From: Gonium pectorale
Taxonomy: Eukaryota > Chlorophyta > Chlorophyceae > Chlamydomonadales > Volvocaceae
Assembly (NCBI GenBank): GCA_001584585.1
Contig: LSYV01000004.1
Span: 3,941,141 to 3,971,697 of the forward strand
Length of the DNA stretch: 30,557 bases
Direction: 5' to 3'
The stretch's first letter is position 1; each line of letters starts with the position of its first letter. Position numbers and translations under genes: made by a program. Shown piece by piece: positions 19,281 to 30,557 of this stretch. Under the pieces are notes generated by a model. The model was not told the origin of the DNA. It saw only the letters and a list, made by a program, of their open reading frames with translations, and ran no database searches.

Positions 19281-22070
19281 TCACAGCACCTCCAACTCCG
19301 GCTCCATGTCGTACAGGAGCTTCCCCTGCTTCAGCAGCCAGCTCAGCCTCTGCTGCTGGCTCCAGCCGGCGCTGAAGCCCTCGCCATCCCACACCGCCTC
19401 CGCAACCTGTCCAGGGTTAACACAGAGCGTTAGGACAAGTGACGATGTCAACGACGACAGATAGCGCCAGGAGTCCTTCCGCTTCCCCTGGTGAACGGGG
19501 CATGGCGGATGGGGCAGAGGTAATCCGTCGCGTGCGCAGACCGATCTGCCGTACAGTTGCATCGGCAGCCGCAACTTCGCACACTCTGCACGCCAGCAGC
19601 TGCACAGAACCGCCCACCTGAAGGCCGACGTCCGAAACGCAAAAGGACGATCGGCGCCATGATCTCAGCAATTCGGCGGACCGCGGGTCGGCCATCTCGC
19701 CCTCACCTCCCGACAGCCGATGAGCACCAGGTGAGGAAGAGACCGCCGCCACCCCGCCCGCACCCACACACACTCTCCGACCCTATGCCCACGCCGGAGG
19801 GGTCACGCACCTTGCACATGGCGTAAACAAAGAGGTCAATCACGTCGTGGATGCCGTGCTTGGGCATGAGCCGCGGGCCCCACGTGAAGCACGGCACCTT
19901 GAGCGACAGCGCCTCCAGCCGCATCACCGCGTCGGCGAGCCCTTCTGGGCCCAGCCGCGTCGCCTGCCAGCGCGCCAGCTCGGCCGAGTCCAGCAGCTCC
20001 TCCAAGGCCGCCCCCGTGCTGCACTGCACCAGCACCGCCGATGCGAATGGCGCCTCCAGGGACCAGCAGACCTGCAGGTAGGCCGCCCTGCCCTTGCTGC
20101 CGCCGCGTCCACTACGACCGGCGCCACGCCCGCCCCCATCCTCCTCCCCGCCTCCCTCCTCCTCCTCAGCGCCATCCTCATCCTCAGAGTCCGAGCTCCG
20201 GAGGCGCTCGCTGAGGCCGCTCTGGTACGCAAGGTTGAGCAACCATTCGTCGAGCGTTGTTGGACTCAGTGCCATAAGGTCGACCCCCGGACCCGCCAGC
20301 TGCAGCAGGTACAGCTTGGTGTAACGGCCGTCGGTCGGCGAGCCCCACTCCAGCGCCCGCCCCAAGCCTCTGCCGTCGCCACCACCGCCGCCAGCACGGG
20401 GCCCGAAGATTTGCTCGAGCGCTAGCTGCACCAGCGAGGCTTGCCTGGCCCCACCCCTCTCACTCTCCCCGCCCTCCGCCGCGGCGTCTGCGGCCACCGT
20501 CGCCGCCGCCGGCGCGGCCAGTGCGCGCATCGACGGGGCGCCCCCAACGGCCTCCGACGGCGCACCGTCGGGCGCGGGCACATCCACATTGGGTCGTGTC
20601 TCCACCTCAGCCTCCGTCACCGTGGTGCGCCTCAAGGGAATGCCGATGCCGTAGGGCCCCGGCAGGAGGAGGCAGAGCTCGCTGACACGGCCGCCCAGGA
20701 GGGACAGCACCTCCATGAGGGCGCCTGCGCCGACGGACCACCCCTCGTGCTGGGAAGGCTTGTCGAGCACGACCGCGCCCACCTCCACATCCTCGCAGCG
20801 GCCCAGCACCGTCCTCAGGCGCTGCATCTCCGGCCCCTGCAGTGCCGCAAGATCCTCGGGGCCCAGCCCAAGCCGTGGGATCCGCACTCGCCGCAGCTGC
20901 AGCTGCGCCAGTGAGTCATGGCCGAGCTGCGCCTGCCCAGCTGGGCGCAGGTCGGCTGCCTGCCCCACGCGGTTGAACCCCCCCGCACCCATATCCAGGG
21001 CCTTGCTGATGAAGCACGCGAGCGACCGGAGGCCGGTGGGCTGCCGTGAGACCTCGAGAGAGACAAGGCGACCCGCCTCCAGCGCCAGCCGCAGGGTGCA
21101 GAAACCCAGCATGGGGCACATGGACATCTCCAGCTGCTCCAGGGCAGGCGGCAGCCCGTGCGCCAGGAGGCGCCACGCAAATGTGTCGCTAGTGTGGGCT
21201 ATCTCAATGCGGAGCTCCTGCAGCCGGTGGAGGCGGCAGATGCTGGCGATGAAGGAGTCGGGCAAATCGTCGAAGCAGACGTTGACCGTCAGGCGGCGGA
21301 GGCGGTCCGCCAGCAGGTGCACGCTGCTGACCGCGTCCTGGGCCAGCAGTGAGAGCTCCTCCAGTTGGGGCAGCGACGTGAGGGCATCGAGGAGGAGGCA
21401 CTGCCCCAGCGTGTCCTGGTCCGGTGGCAGGGTGCCCCAGAGCTCAACCGCCCGGAGCGCCGGCAGGCGCAGCAGCAGCGCACACAGGGCCGAGGTCACC
21501 GAGTCGTCGGGCTCCTCCGTCCAGGACACGGAAAGCGAGATGATGCGCTGCCGTGCTGTGGTGGCCATGCCCGCAAAGGGCAGCGCCAGCAGGCCGCCCA
21601 GTGAGTCAGGGACGGGGCGCCCGCAGGGCCCTACCTTGATCGAGACGGAGTTGCAGCGGGGCCACTTGCTGTCGCGAGTTGGGAGAGGGGCAATGCAGGT
21701 GTTCAGGCGGTCAGGCCACGGGTTTCGGCTTCGTATGCACAGGGTAAAGGGTGGCTGACTGGTGCGGTGTGCACAATGGAAGCCCCCGCTGTGGCCGTGT
21801 CTGTTTCGATATCCCCGGAGCTCACTGCAGCGGCGGCATTACGCCCTGGAGCCACAGACGCCTCTGCTCAAAGTCCACCTTGAACGCCGCCGTTCGTATG
21901 CCCTCATCGACAAGTCGCTGCAGCGCGTGGCAGCTTGAGCGAACAGCCCGCAAGTCTCCTTGCCGCTGAAGGCATGCAACCAGCATGTCCCTCGCGTCCG
22001 GCCCAAGCTTCTGGAGGACATCCTCTAGGTTTTGAGGTGCAACTTCAGGATCGGCTGCCTGTCCTGACAT
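19281..22070 (-). CDS. F-box/leucine-rich-repeat-like protein
   Basis: Three exons keep phase: 22070-21826, 21668-19811 and 19406-19281, giving 742 residues. The start is the ATG at 22070 (MSGQAADPEVAPQNLEDVLQ); an upstream in-frame Met at 22178 is less likely. Residues 16-58 (LEDVLQKLGPDARDMLVACL, then AVRSSCHALQRLVDEGI) look like a divergent F-box helix set. From residue 90 come leucine-rich segments (LLLRLPALRAVELWG, LTSLPQLEELSLLAQ, ICRLHRLQELRIEI, LEQLEMSMCPML) typical of volvocine F-box/LRR-like families. A Gly/Ala linker, an acidic run (SDSEDEDGAEEEE) and a conserved-looking C-terminus (DEWLLNLAYQSGL, LKVPCFTWGPRLM, QQRLSWLLKQGKLLYDME) follow. F-box proteins usually recruit substrates to SCF ubiquitin ligases, but no partner is inferable here. 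An extra small exon in the 19407-19810 intron cannot be excluded. The large exon has a decayed paralogue at 16585-17700. Confidence 0.7.
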
Positions 22071-23793
22071 CGCCCAAAAGTAAAGCTTGCTATATGATGT
22101 TGTTCTGAACGCAACGGGTAAGCATGTGGAGTAGAACCTGTGCTGTGTGATATGAAGAACGCGGGAAGACTGAGCCAAGAATTCTTCATAACATAACCAT
22201 GTCCTGCAGCGAGGTCGTCGGTCAGGGCACAGAGCATTGCGCCCTCTCTGAGCAGGAATCCCGTACTCCGAACTCCGTACTCCACCGTACTACCGTGCAT
22301 GCGCCCCCACGGCGTGTACTTGTGCGGGTGTGCGAAAGCCTTGCTAGGGCTACAACGGTCGATACGTCATGCTTGTGCAGCCATAGTCCATACCGGTCTG
22401 TGCATGCACGCAGATGGGGGGCATCGGCCACGTGTGGTCAGCGCCTGGCCCGTGTGGTCAGCGCATGCCCCGTTGTGTTTTCGTCCCCCGTGAAGCGATC
22501 CAAGTGTCTTAGTATTTAATTTGACCGTGCTTATGGACCCAGACGCCACCATATGCCGCTTTCAGGCTTGTCGGTGGCATGCGGCCCCAAGTATGATAGG
22601 CAGCGGCTGCTGGAACGGAGGTTCGTGAATGATCTGCAGCTGAGAAAAGACGCCTGTGATGAGCTTGGCATGTCTATCATTTTGGAGTTAGGCTAGCGAT
22701 GCATTTGGGTATGGTTAGGCTGCCCCCTATGAACATGCCCCCGACCGCTGCCTGCAACTGCGGTTACTGACTCCGTTTAGTCATTGTCCTTGCTTCCAGG
22801 TCTCTATACGACCGGGTGGGCGGGCTGGGCGCATGCCGGTCTGGTAACTGCTGAGCGCCATAGGACCGGTGGCCAAATGTGGCCATGATGACAACACCGT
22901 CGAGAGCCTTGCAACCAGCAATCCACCAGGTTGAAGTCAGACAAACCGGGTAAGCTGGTAAGCCGGTCTTTCGAGGGAGGAACGTCACCTGCCTTGCTTT
23001 GTACCCGCCCCGCCCAACTGGAAGCGCCGCGCCTATGACCGTAGAGGCGGGCTCCCTCTCCCTTTGCAGATGTATCTTATTCCTCTGGTTAAACTTGCGC
23101 AAAACAGAAGGACTTGTATCACACCCGTTGCTGCAGGTGGTACTGACGCCCTTGCCATGCGCTGGGGAGTGAGGTTACAAGTTGGCTCCATATGAAGGCA
23201 GGTCAGTGTGACCGCTACACATCAGGACGCGCTGCAGCTGTTCCTTTTGGCGTGGACACTGAGGAAACCCAAGCCGCCAAGGCGCTGTTTCCAGTCTCAA
23301 AACCCAGCCTGGCGACGAGAATAGCACGCATCTGTAACTAAGCTCCTTGTTGTCTAGTAGCGGGTTCGACAGACCCACGGACCATTACCTCGCCATACAT
23401 TCCTGAATGGCTTGATATTCAAAGCAATCAATAGATAGCTCTTATGGCTTCTTTCTGAGCTAGAGGGCTCCCGTATCACCGCCAATGCCCTCCCGGTTCC
23501 AGGTTTTCCGGCCCTGACCTTTAGTGCTGTTTGTATATATGTAACAGCTATAGAAAGAATACTTCCGATTGAAATGTGTTCATAGAAATGCAGTTCGCCC
23601 CTTTCCTCGAAGAGGTCCCGTTGAGCACATCTCGACATGCTTCCTCCTTAACCATGATGTAACTTCAATATATGCACATATCATTGGCATATTGCGAAGG
23701 TGTTGAGGAGGACACAGGACGCAGTCAGCATGAGTTACTCTGACCGAATGAGGGCTAAAAGATAGGGGCAGAGATTCTGCCAGGAAAGGCAGG
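22071..23793. other. intergenic region between divergent genes
   Basis: This lies between the start of the F-box/LRR-like gene (-) and the start of the Sfi1-like gene (+), so it should hold both promoters. It is lower in GC than the exons, with AT-rich stretches near 22500, 23400 and 23530-23690. Besides short direct repeats (CCGTACTCC/CCGTACTACCG near 22261-22300; GTGTGGTCAGCGC twice at 22433-22466) and repeat copy 4, no gene with family support is seen. Confidence 0.5.
22985..23070 (+). repeat. short dispersed repeat, copy 4 (degenerate)
   Basis: It shares CTTTGTACCCGCCC, CAACTGGAAGCG, TATGACCGTAGAGGCGGGCT and CCCTCTCCCTTTGCAGAT with copies 1-3, but the hairpin segment is shortened. It has the same orientation as the others. 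Confidence 0.6.
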
Positions 23794-26700
23794 ATGGAGG
23801 ACGAGGAGGCGTCGCTGGAAGAAATCGATGACTCGCTGCGCCATTTCAAGGCTCTGTCCGAGGTAAGTCTGCCCAACAACACGCGACGATCTGGAAGTAT
23901 GGTGGGCATCTGCTGGTGGGGCCCTTTCGGCGTGTGCCGACCCTCGCATGCCCTCCGTGCCCTCCACGCGACCTCCCTAACCCGCACAACAACTCCAACC
24001 GGCGCAGGCGCTGGACGAGCGTCTGCGTAAGCGGGAACAGCAGCCCGCATGGGACCCCCAACTCTTTCGCAAGGAGGCAAACTCCTCCAGTCCCCCATCA
24101 CGCCACAGCACGCGCACCAGCTCGGCGGCCGCGGGCGGGGGCTTGCTGCAGGAGGAGGATAGCGCTCTGGATGCTGTCACGGCCGCGTTGTTCGGAGCCC
24201 GCAAGCAGAGTCAGCAGATGCAGGCCCTGACCGACCAGGCGCGCATTGCTGCCATCCGTGAGCCGCTGCAGGAACGCCTCATCGCGCAGGCGCTGGCACA
24301 GCAGCTGCACCACCAGCAGCAGCCCCAGCCCCAGCAGCCTCCCGCTCCCTCCGGAGGCCATGTGCGCTTCCAGTCCGCCTCCAGCAACGGCCTGACCGAC
24401 CCAGGCCCACCGCTGCCTGGCTCGAGGCGGCCAGGCGCCATCACTGTGGCTGCGAGCCCCAGCCGCCAAGGGGCCGCCCAGGCGGCCTCTCAGCCGCCTG
24501 CCCAACAATCGCCTGCGCCACAGCAGCAACAACCGCAGCAGCAGGCAGGGGTGGCGTCGGCCGCAGGGGCACCAGGGCGAGTGTCGCCCATTGGCGCGAT
24601 GTCGGGCACCAACACAGCGGCGGACTACACCAGCTTGCTGCGCGGCGCGCTTGGCGGCCTGGGAGCCACCTCTGGCGCGTCTCGCGGCGTAAGCGCCCAC
24701 GCGGGGGGCGGCGCCATTGGAGTGAGCGCTAACTCGCCCACTGCCGTCGCGAGCGCGGTAGTCGCTGCCGCCAACACCGCAGCCGCGGGCGCAAAAGCCG
24801 CGGCGCGCCCCGCTGGCGCCGCCGACGCCGCCGCTGTGTACAGCAACGCAACGCTGGCGCCGCAGCCACTGCCAGCCCCACGTGCCGGCGCGGGTGTGGC
24901 CAGCTCCCCTGTGCCGCTCCTGGCCGGCCAGCTGCAGTACGGCAGCCTGTTGGCGGCGGCGCAGGCTGCCAACCGCGACGGCGGCGCGAGGTCGCGCGCG
25001 TTTCACGAGGAAATGGCCCAGATAGACGCTGAAATAGACGCATATGTAGGAAACTACAAGTTTGAGCAGTACGCCCCTGACGCAGCGCTGACGGTGCAGA
25101 CCGCCTGGCGCGCTGCACGCGTCCGGGTGTTCTTCAACCGCTACAGCGCGGTGCGGCGCAAGCACCTGCGGCGGCAGCTGGCGCTGGCGTTCGGGCCGCT
25201 GAAGCAGCTGGTGCTGGCGGTGCTGCACTCTCGGCGGCGCATGCTGCGGCGCGCGTTCGAGGAGTGGCGCGACTGGGTGTGGCTGGGCAACGAGCTTTTC
25301 TTGCGGGTGGGTGCCCGTGCGGGCCGGCGGTACCGTAGATGGATAAGGGAGCCGGTTGGTCGAGGGTGGACGCCGGGTTGGAGGTAGCCATGGCCGTTGT
25401 GTCCTCGGCTGCCTGTCGCGTTGGGTGTTGGAATGAAACGACGCATACGACGTGCGAAAACAATGGTGTCGTTGTAGAACCCAGCTCCAGAGGTAGTCGA
25501 AGGGGTGATGTCCCGGCATGTTAGTTCGGCGGCAACCTCCACGCGTTGGGTGTGTGAAAGCTTAGCGTCAGACCCTGTGGGGCCCGACGCAGGGCGCTCG
25601 CTCCGGTGCCACCGCTCGGAGGGCGCGGCTACTGCGCGGTATTTGCTACCAGTCTCCCGCTCTCCCAGACACCGTGGTTGTAGCCACAGCGTGCTTCTCC
25701 TTCGCTTCCTGCCACCATCCTCTTACGCCCGCTGCCCCACTAATGCGTCATGCCCCTGCCCTCTTGGTTTACCCCCTCCCTCCCTCGTACTCAGCTCGTC
25801 ACCAAGCTGCGCGCCTCCATCGGCTCCATCAAGGAGCACGCCACGCCGCAGCAGCTGTGGCAGCTGTGCACCGCGCCGGGAGGCGACCCGTGGGCTGCCA
25901 AGCTGACGCTGGGCGCGCTGGTGTCCAACGTGCTGCGCCGCCAGATGCCCTCCCGCACGCTGGCGCTGTACCTGGCGGCCTGGCGGCGCGCCGTGGCGCG
26001 GCAGGTGGCCAAGCGGCAGGCGGCGGGGGAGGTGCTGCGGCGCATGGAGCGCAAGCGCTTCGTGGAGTATGTGCGCCTGCTGTTCAGGTGCGCCGCGCTG
26101 CGTTGCAGCGCTGCGTTCCACGTTGCCGTCTGGCTGACGCCGCCCGGCGCGTGGACATGGCAAGCAGCTATCAGGGCCCACTTAGGGCAGTGGTAGTGAC
26201 ACATAGATGAGCATGTGGGCGTGGTTGCCGGAGCGGCGTTGGGCGTCGCACTCCCGGGCCCTGCCCGGGCTTTGCGCTCCTTGGCCTCGGGCTTGGCGCT
26301 GTGTGGATGACGGTTCTGCACACAGGCTGTAATTCTTTACACACCGCGGTCGAACAAGTCCCAAGTTGTCCCATGGGACGACGGAGTCATCGAGGTGCAC
26401 GTTGCGGCATTGGTCCGTGGGCGGGGACCCGCTGAGGCAACGGAGGTATCGTGTGCCGTCGCTAGCTCCCATGCGCTTACCCTCCCCCTTCCGCCGGTCG
26501 CAGGTTCTGGTTCCGCTGGTCCATCATCCAGATCAGCGAGCGGCTGCAGATCCCGCCGCCCATCTTCCGTCCGCGCCTGCCCGAGTGGGACGCGTGGCTG
26601 TTCAAGCACACGCGATCGCGGGAGCTGCACACACGGATCATGCAGCTGTACAAGGTGAGCGACGCGGCAGGGTGGGCGGGCCTGCGGGAACCATGTGTGT

Positions 26701-29700
26701 TTGCACGTATGCTCAGAGGATCACAAGCCGGTATAGTTGCACGGACTGTGTGACAGACCGGGGGATCGGCAGTGCTAATATCTTCGGGCCTCGAAAGGCA
26801 ATGGGACCGAACCCGGTCCTAGTCGCCCATCGCGCCGTCTTACCTCCAGCCCTCCGCATCCCTCACCCCACCGCAACCCGCAGGGGTTCCGCCTGCGCCA
26901 CTTCTTCGCCTTCTGGCTCTTCTTCTCGCGGCGCAACAAGCGCATGCGGCAGGCGTGGTACAGCACCGCGGCGCAGCACATCGAGTCCATCCTGCGCAAC
27001 AGCGTCAACGCCTTCAAGGCCAACATGGCGGAGGCGCGGAGGCTGCGGCGCACCATGCGCGCCGTGTTCCAGGGCATCCTGCACATGACGCGCCGCAACA
27101 AGACCGTGCGCCGCATCGCCAAGGAGGTGGGTTTTGGGGTGGGGGTGGGGTCTGCGGCCGCCGCCGCCAGCTCGGCGGGGCTTTTGGGCCCAGTGCCGGG
27201 CTGCCGGTGCTTTTGGGTGTGCCTGCGGGCAGGGCAGGCTCTCGGCGCTCCATTGTCCTGTCCTTGCCTTCTGGCTCCCTTGCCCCTCATTCGCACACCG
27301 TACCGGTAACTACCGGCCCGACCATGCACACATACCCATGTGCCCATGTCCGGCAGTGGCGCGCAGTAGCCACACCGCTGTTGCTGCTCCCGCCCCGTCC
27401 CCGCTCTGCTACGCCACCATCCAGGTGCACGAGAGCAGCCTCAGGGCGCGGCGACGGCTGGCGTTCCGGCGGCTCAAGGAGTGGGCCCGCGCCAATCGCA
27501 TGCTGTTCATGGCGGGCACCATCCAGATCATGGCGAGGCGGCCCACCTGCCTGGTGGTGGCGTACGCCCTGCAGAACGACAGCGTGCACATGTGGTTCCT
27601 GTGGTGCTGGCTGTCGTGGAGGAACTTCACGCTGGGAAGGTGCGGTCGCCGGGAAGATGCGGCTGCGCTGGGTGGGGCCGGCGCGGGTCGGTGAGGGCTC
27701 GGCGGCAGCTGTTCCTGGTGGGAGCCTTGGGCAGCGGCGGCGGGCGGGCGGGGACGATTGTGGGCTCGGGGTGGGCTCGGCTGTGATGGGGCCGGTTACG
27801 GCACACCAGTGCAGTGGGGATGGGCGGATTGGAACCAGCGTCAATAGGTGTGGGAAAGGTTCCTGAGCTATGGGGAGCTGTGGGGAAGAGTTCGGGGCGG
27901 GAAGGGCCCCGGCGGGTGTGCAAGGACATACAGGGCTGACGGCTCAAGGGCGGCAGCCTAGGACTGCCATGAGGAACTACCGCCGGCGGCTCCCTTCCTG
28001 ACGGCCGACGGCCCCCGCTCCCACAGGCTTCGCATGCGCTGCCTTCTGGGCCTGCACCTCTCCCGCGGCAACACCATCTACCTCGAGGTGGCCTTCAAGG
28101 CGCTCCGCAAGTGGGCAGACCTGCAGCGCCTGGGCCGCGCGGCGAACCAGCTCCGCAGCATGCACCCCGACTCGCCTGAGCTGCTGACGGCGCTGTCGCG
28201 CGCCGGGACCTCCACCTCGGCGCTGCCGATACCGCTAGCGCTGCCGCCGCCGCCAGCGGCGCTGACGCTGGCGCCGGCGGCGCCATCAGCGGTGCTGCTG
28301 TCCGGTCTGGCGACGGTGCCCGAGGGCGACGGCGAGTCCCGCACTGCAACGGCCACCGGCGATGGCGCGTCGTTGACCGGCGAGGCCCAATCCCAGCGCA
28401 CTTCCACGACGGCCGGCGGCGAGGCAACGCCCTTGACGGCCCGCAGCGAGGTCGGCGGCGCCGCGGCTGCGGCCGCCGCCACTCCTGCCACGTCTGCCGC
28501 CGTGGCGATGCAATCGCCTGCCGGTGACTCAGCGTTTGAGTTCCTAGTGTCGCTGGCGGACTATCCCTTGCCGCCGGGCGGCAGCTGGCGGGCGCCGCTG
28601 GATAAGCAGGAGCTGCTGGCCAGGCTGTCGGAGAAGACGCTGGAGGAGGTGGTCGCCTCGCTGCCTCCGCCCCTCGTGGCAAGCGTCGGCGCCGCCCCGC
28701 CGCCGCCGGACCCGGGCCAGGTGGCAGCGGCTACCATGGCGCGCATCCAGACGACGCTGCGGCAGCTGCTGGTGGGTTGCTGGGTTCTCCGCATGTCGTG
28801 TCGCAATGCTGGCTATCAAGACGTCCGGCAAGCCCACAGCGTGTGTTACGTATGTGTTACGTATGTGTGACGGAGTGCAGAAGACAGGTCTAAGAGGTAG
28901 CTAGCAACGGCATCCTAGCTGGCCGCCCGTGAACCCCCTATCCCGCCCAACTCAACAAAGTAACCCCTGGCAAATTAACGCAAACGGCGTGTGTGTGAGG
29001 GGGGCCCGTGCGGGCGGTGCACTGACTCGCGGTCAGGACGGGTTACTGCGCAGGGCGGTGTCGTGCGGAACTTCGGTCCTGCTTACGGTGTACAGCTTCT
29101 GATGGATCTGTGCCAGGTAACCTGCTCAGTCGGATGCGGTGCAAGATGTCACACCTGCAACCTGGTTGACCAGAGTGCCTTCCCCCATGCGCGAAAGGGT
29201 TTGGCTGCCTGCAGAGAAAGCCACTGCCGGAAGTATGCGCGGCCTTTCTCACTCGGATCGCCGTTCCTCCCCGTGTGCCGTGCAGGCGCTGGACGGACCG
29301 TTTTACCAAGACGTGGGCGAGCGGCGGGTGCTGCTGGACGTGGTGAAGCGACGGGACATCCTGGGCACTCAGCGCCAGTGGGCGGACGTGCAGCACTCGG
29401 TTTCCAACGTGAGGCGGGGCGCGGCGGGACTCGGGAGGGGGCGGCCGCGGGCCGCGTTCGGGCCCCAAGAACGCCCCGCATTGTGCCGTACCGCACAATG
29501 TGCATTCCCTACTGCCTGCGTTTGGCCGCACGCGTGTCCATCCTTTTGTGCCCAGCAGAAGTAGATGCGAGAAGCGCATGCCTGTTGGCTCAGGATGCAG
29601 CTGCTGGATACCCGTCCACTCTCACAACCTGCGTTTGCCGAATACCCCCCAAACCCCTCTCGATGCGCCGCAGATCTTTGTGTGCCAGGCGCACCCAGAC

Positions 29701-30557
29701 CCGCGGCTGTGGCAGCGCCTGGTGGGCCTGGTAGCCTGCGACGTGCCGCACCCCGACCACCCCGCATTCCACCTCATAGACCAGAGCCTGCTGCCGCTGG
29801 CTCAGCGCGCCTCGGCCATCCGGCGGGCTAACCGGGTGGCCCGCTACATGCTGCACCGCCACCGGTCCCATTCCCGCCCCGGGGGCAGCTCATCCCTCAA
29901 CGGAGCCGACCCCGCAGACCCGACCGTCCCCAGCGGCGGTGCCGCCGGCGGCGGCCACAGCAGCAGCGACGGCAGCACCGGTGACGGCGCGATTGCGCCC
30001 GCCGGCCGCGGCGCAGCCGGCGTCTCGCCCTTCGCCGCCGCCGGCCGGCCGCCGGGCATCCTGCTGTCGGAGGACGACGAGGACGCCATGCTCCTGCACC
30101 GCCTGTGCGAGGCGGAGGAGTACCTGGACACCTGCCTGCACGTCATGCTGGGCATCGGCGCCAACGAGACGCCGCTGCTGCGGCGCGCGATGGGCGCGCG
30201 CGTGGCGCGCGGCACGCTGCTCGGCGACGCGCTGGCACTGCTGCTGCGGCCCGCGCTGCGCTTCGACCTGCTGACGGTGAACGCCGAGCTGCGCCACCGC
30301 ATGAACCGCGACCGGGTGATCACTCTGGGGGTGGACCTGGCGGACAAGGCCCGCACCTACGCCGAGCACCGACCCGAGTTCACGCTCACGCGGCTGGAGC
30401 CGCGCCGGCCCGGCGCCACCGCACGCGGTGGCGGGGGCTCCCGCGCTGCCGCAGGCAAAGGCGCCGGCGGCGCCGGCGCGGCGTCGGCGGACGTGACGCT
30501 GGAGCGCGGCGTCGCGGCCACGGCGGCGGCGACGGCCGCGGCCGCGGCGGCGCTGGT
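23794..30557 (+). CDS. IQ-motif, Trp-rich helical-repeat protein resembling Sfi1/centrin-binding proteins (3' end outside window)
   Basis: Nine exons keep phase: 23794-23862, 24008-25306, 25795-26087, 26504-26654, 26884-27126, 27425-27639, 28027-28771, 29286-29408 and 29674 to the window end, giving at least 1340 residues. The start MEDEEASLEEIDDSLRHF is followed by a GAGGTAAGT donor. Residues 24-380 are Gln/Ala/Ser-rich and probably disordered. An IQ-like segment (LTVQTAWRAARVRVFFNRY) lies at 384-402. From there to about 790, basic helices with spaced aromatics recur: FEEWRDWV, YLAAWRRAVARQ, RFWFRWSIIQ, FFAFWLFFSRRNKRMRQAWY, FRRLKEWARAN, WLSWRNFTLGR and FKALRKWADLQ. This fits the loose 'LLxxF/LxxWK/R' pattern of Sfi1-type repeats that bind centrin, or other IQ-type calmodulin-binding proteins. 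A basal-body or ciliary role is inferred only. The later part has an acidic LLSEDDEDAM segment and Gly/Ala linkers. Confidence 0.7.
28840..28869. repeat. short tandem repeat in an intron
   Basis: TGTGTTACGTA is repeated in tandem (about 2.5 copies), shortly after the donor of the 28772-29285 intron of the Sfi1-like gene. Confidence 0.8.

Noticed and set aside
24098..25519. Long minus-strand open frame (473 codons) opposite the large exon of the Sfi1-like gene
   Set aside because: It is rich in Arg/Gly/Ala as expected for the antisense of a GC3-biased exon. It has no domain pattern, while the plus strand has consistent splice phases and recognisable motifs.

Overview
The window looks like nuclear DNA of a volvocine green alga (Chlamydomonas or a close relative). 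Exons are GC-rich with strong GC3 bias, genes are split by many short introns of about 150-600 bp with GTGAG/GTGCG donors and C-rich acceptor tracts, and proteins carry long Ala/Gly/Pro/Gln-rich linkers. I built the exon models by hand from splice sites, reading-frame phase and protein-family patterns. The assignment to an alga is inference.

Layout. 1-726 (+): the last two exons of a methyltransferase-like gene. 727-2356: gene-free, with a 20-bp tandem repeat. 2357-6337 (-): a seven-exon gene for an ERI1/ERI2-type DEDDh 3'-5' exoribonuclease with a C-terminal GRF zinc finger and one apparent GC-AG intron. 6338-8203: the divergent intergenic region, holding two copies of a short dispersed repeat. 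8204-15306 (+): a 12-exon gene for a 1389-residue protein with three EF-hand/p25-alpha-like helical units and a disordered tail of more than 700 residues. 15307-15967: probable 3' UTR and spacer. 15968-21640: a segmental duplication. Copy A (15968-17700) holds a decayed F-box/LRR-like gene; copy B (about 18385-21640) holds the intact paralogue and a fossil exon of the 12-exon gene. A small intronless HicB-antitoxin-like gene (17730-18143, -) sits between them. 22071-23793: intergenic, with a fourth copy of the dispersed repeat. 23794-30557 (+): a nine-exon gene, cut by the window end, for an IQ-motif and Trp-rich helical-repeat protein resembling Sfi1-type centrin-binding proteins.

The genes do not form an evident pathway. 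The strongest biology is evolutionary. A block carrying part of the 12-exon gene plus an F-box gene appears to have been tandemly duplicated, and each copy then lost the opposite gene. An orphan HicB-like gene lies at the junction, and a short mobile repeat is present in one copy with its empty site preserved in the other. Two introns of unrelated genes also share a conserved 59-bp block just upstream of their acceptors.
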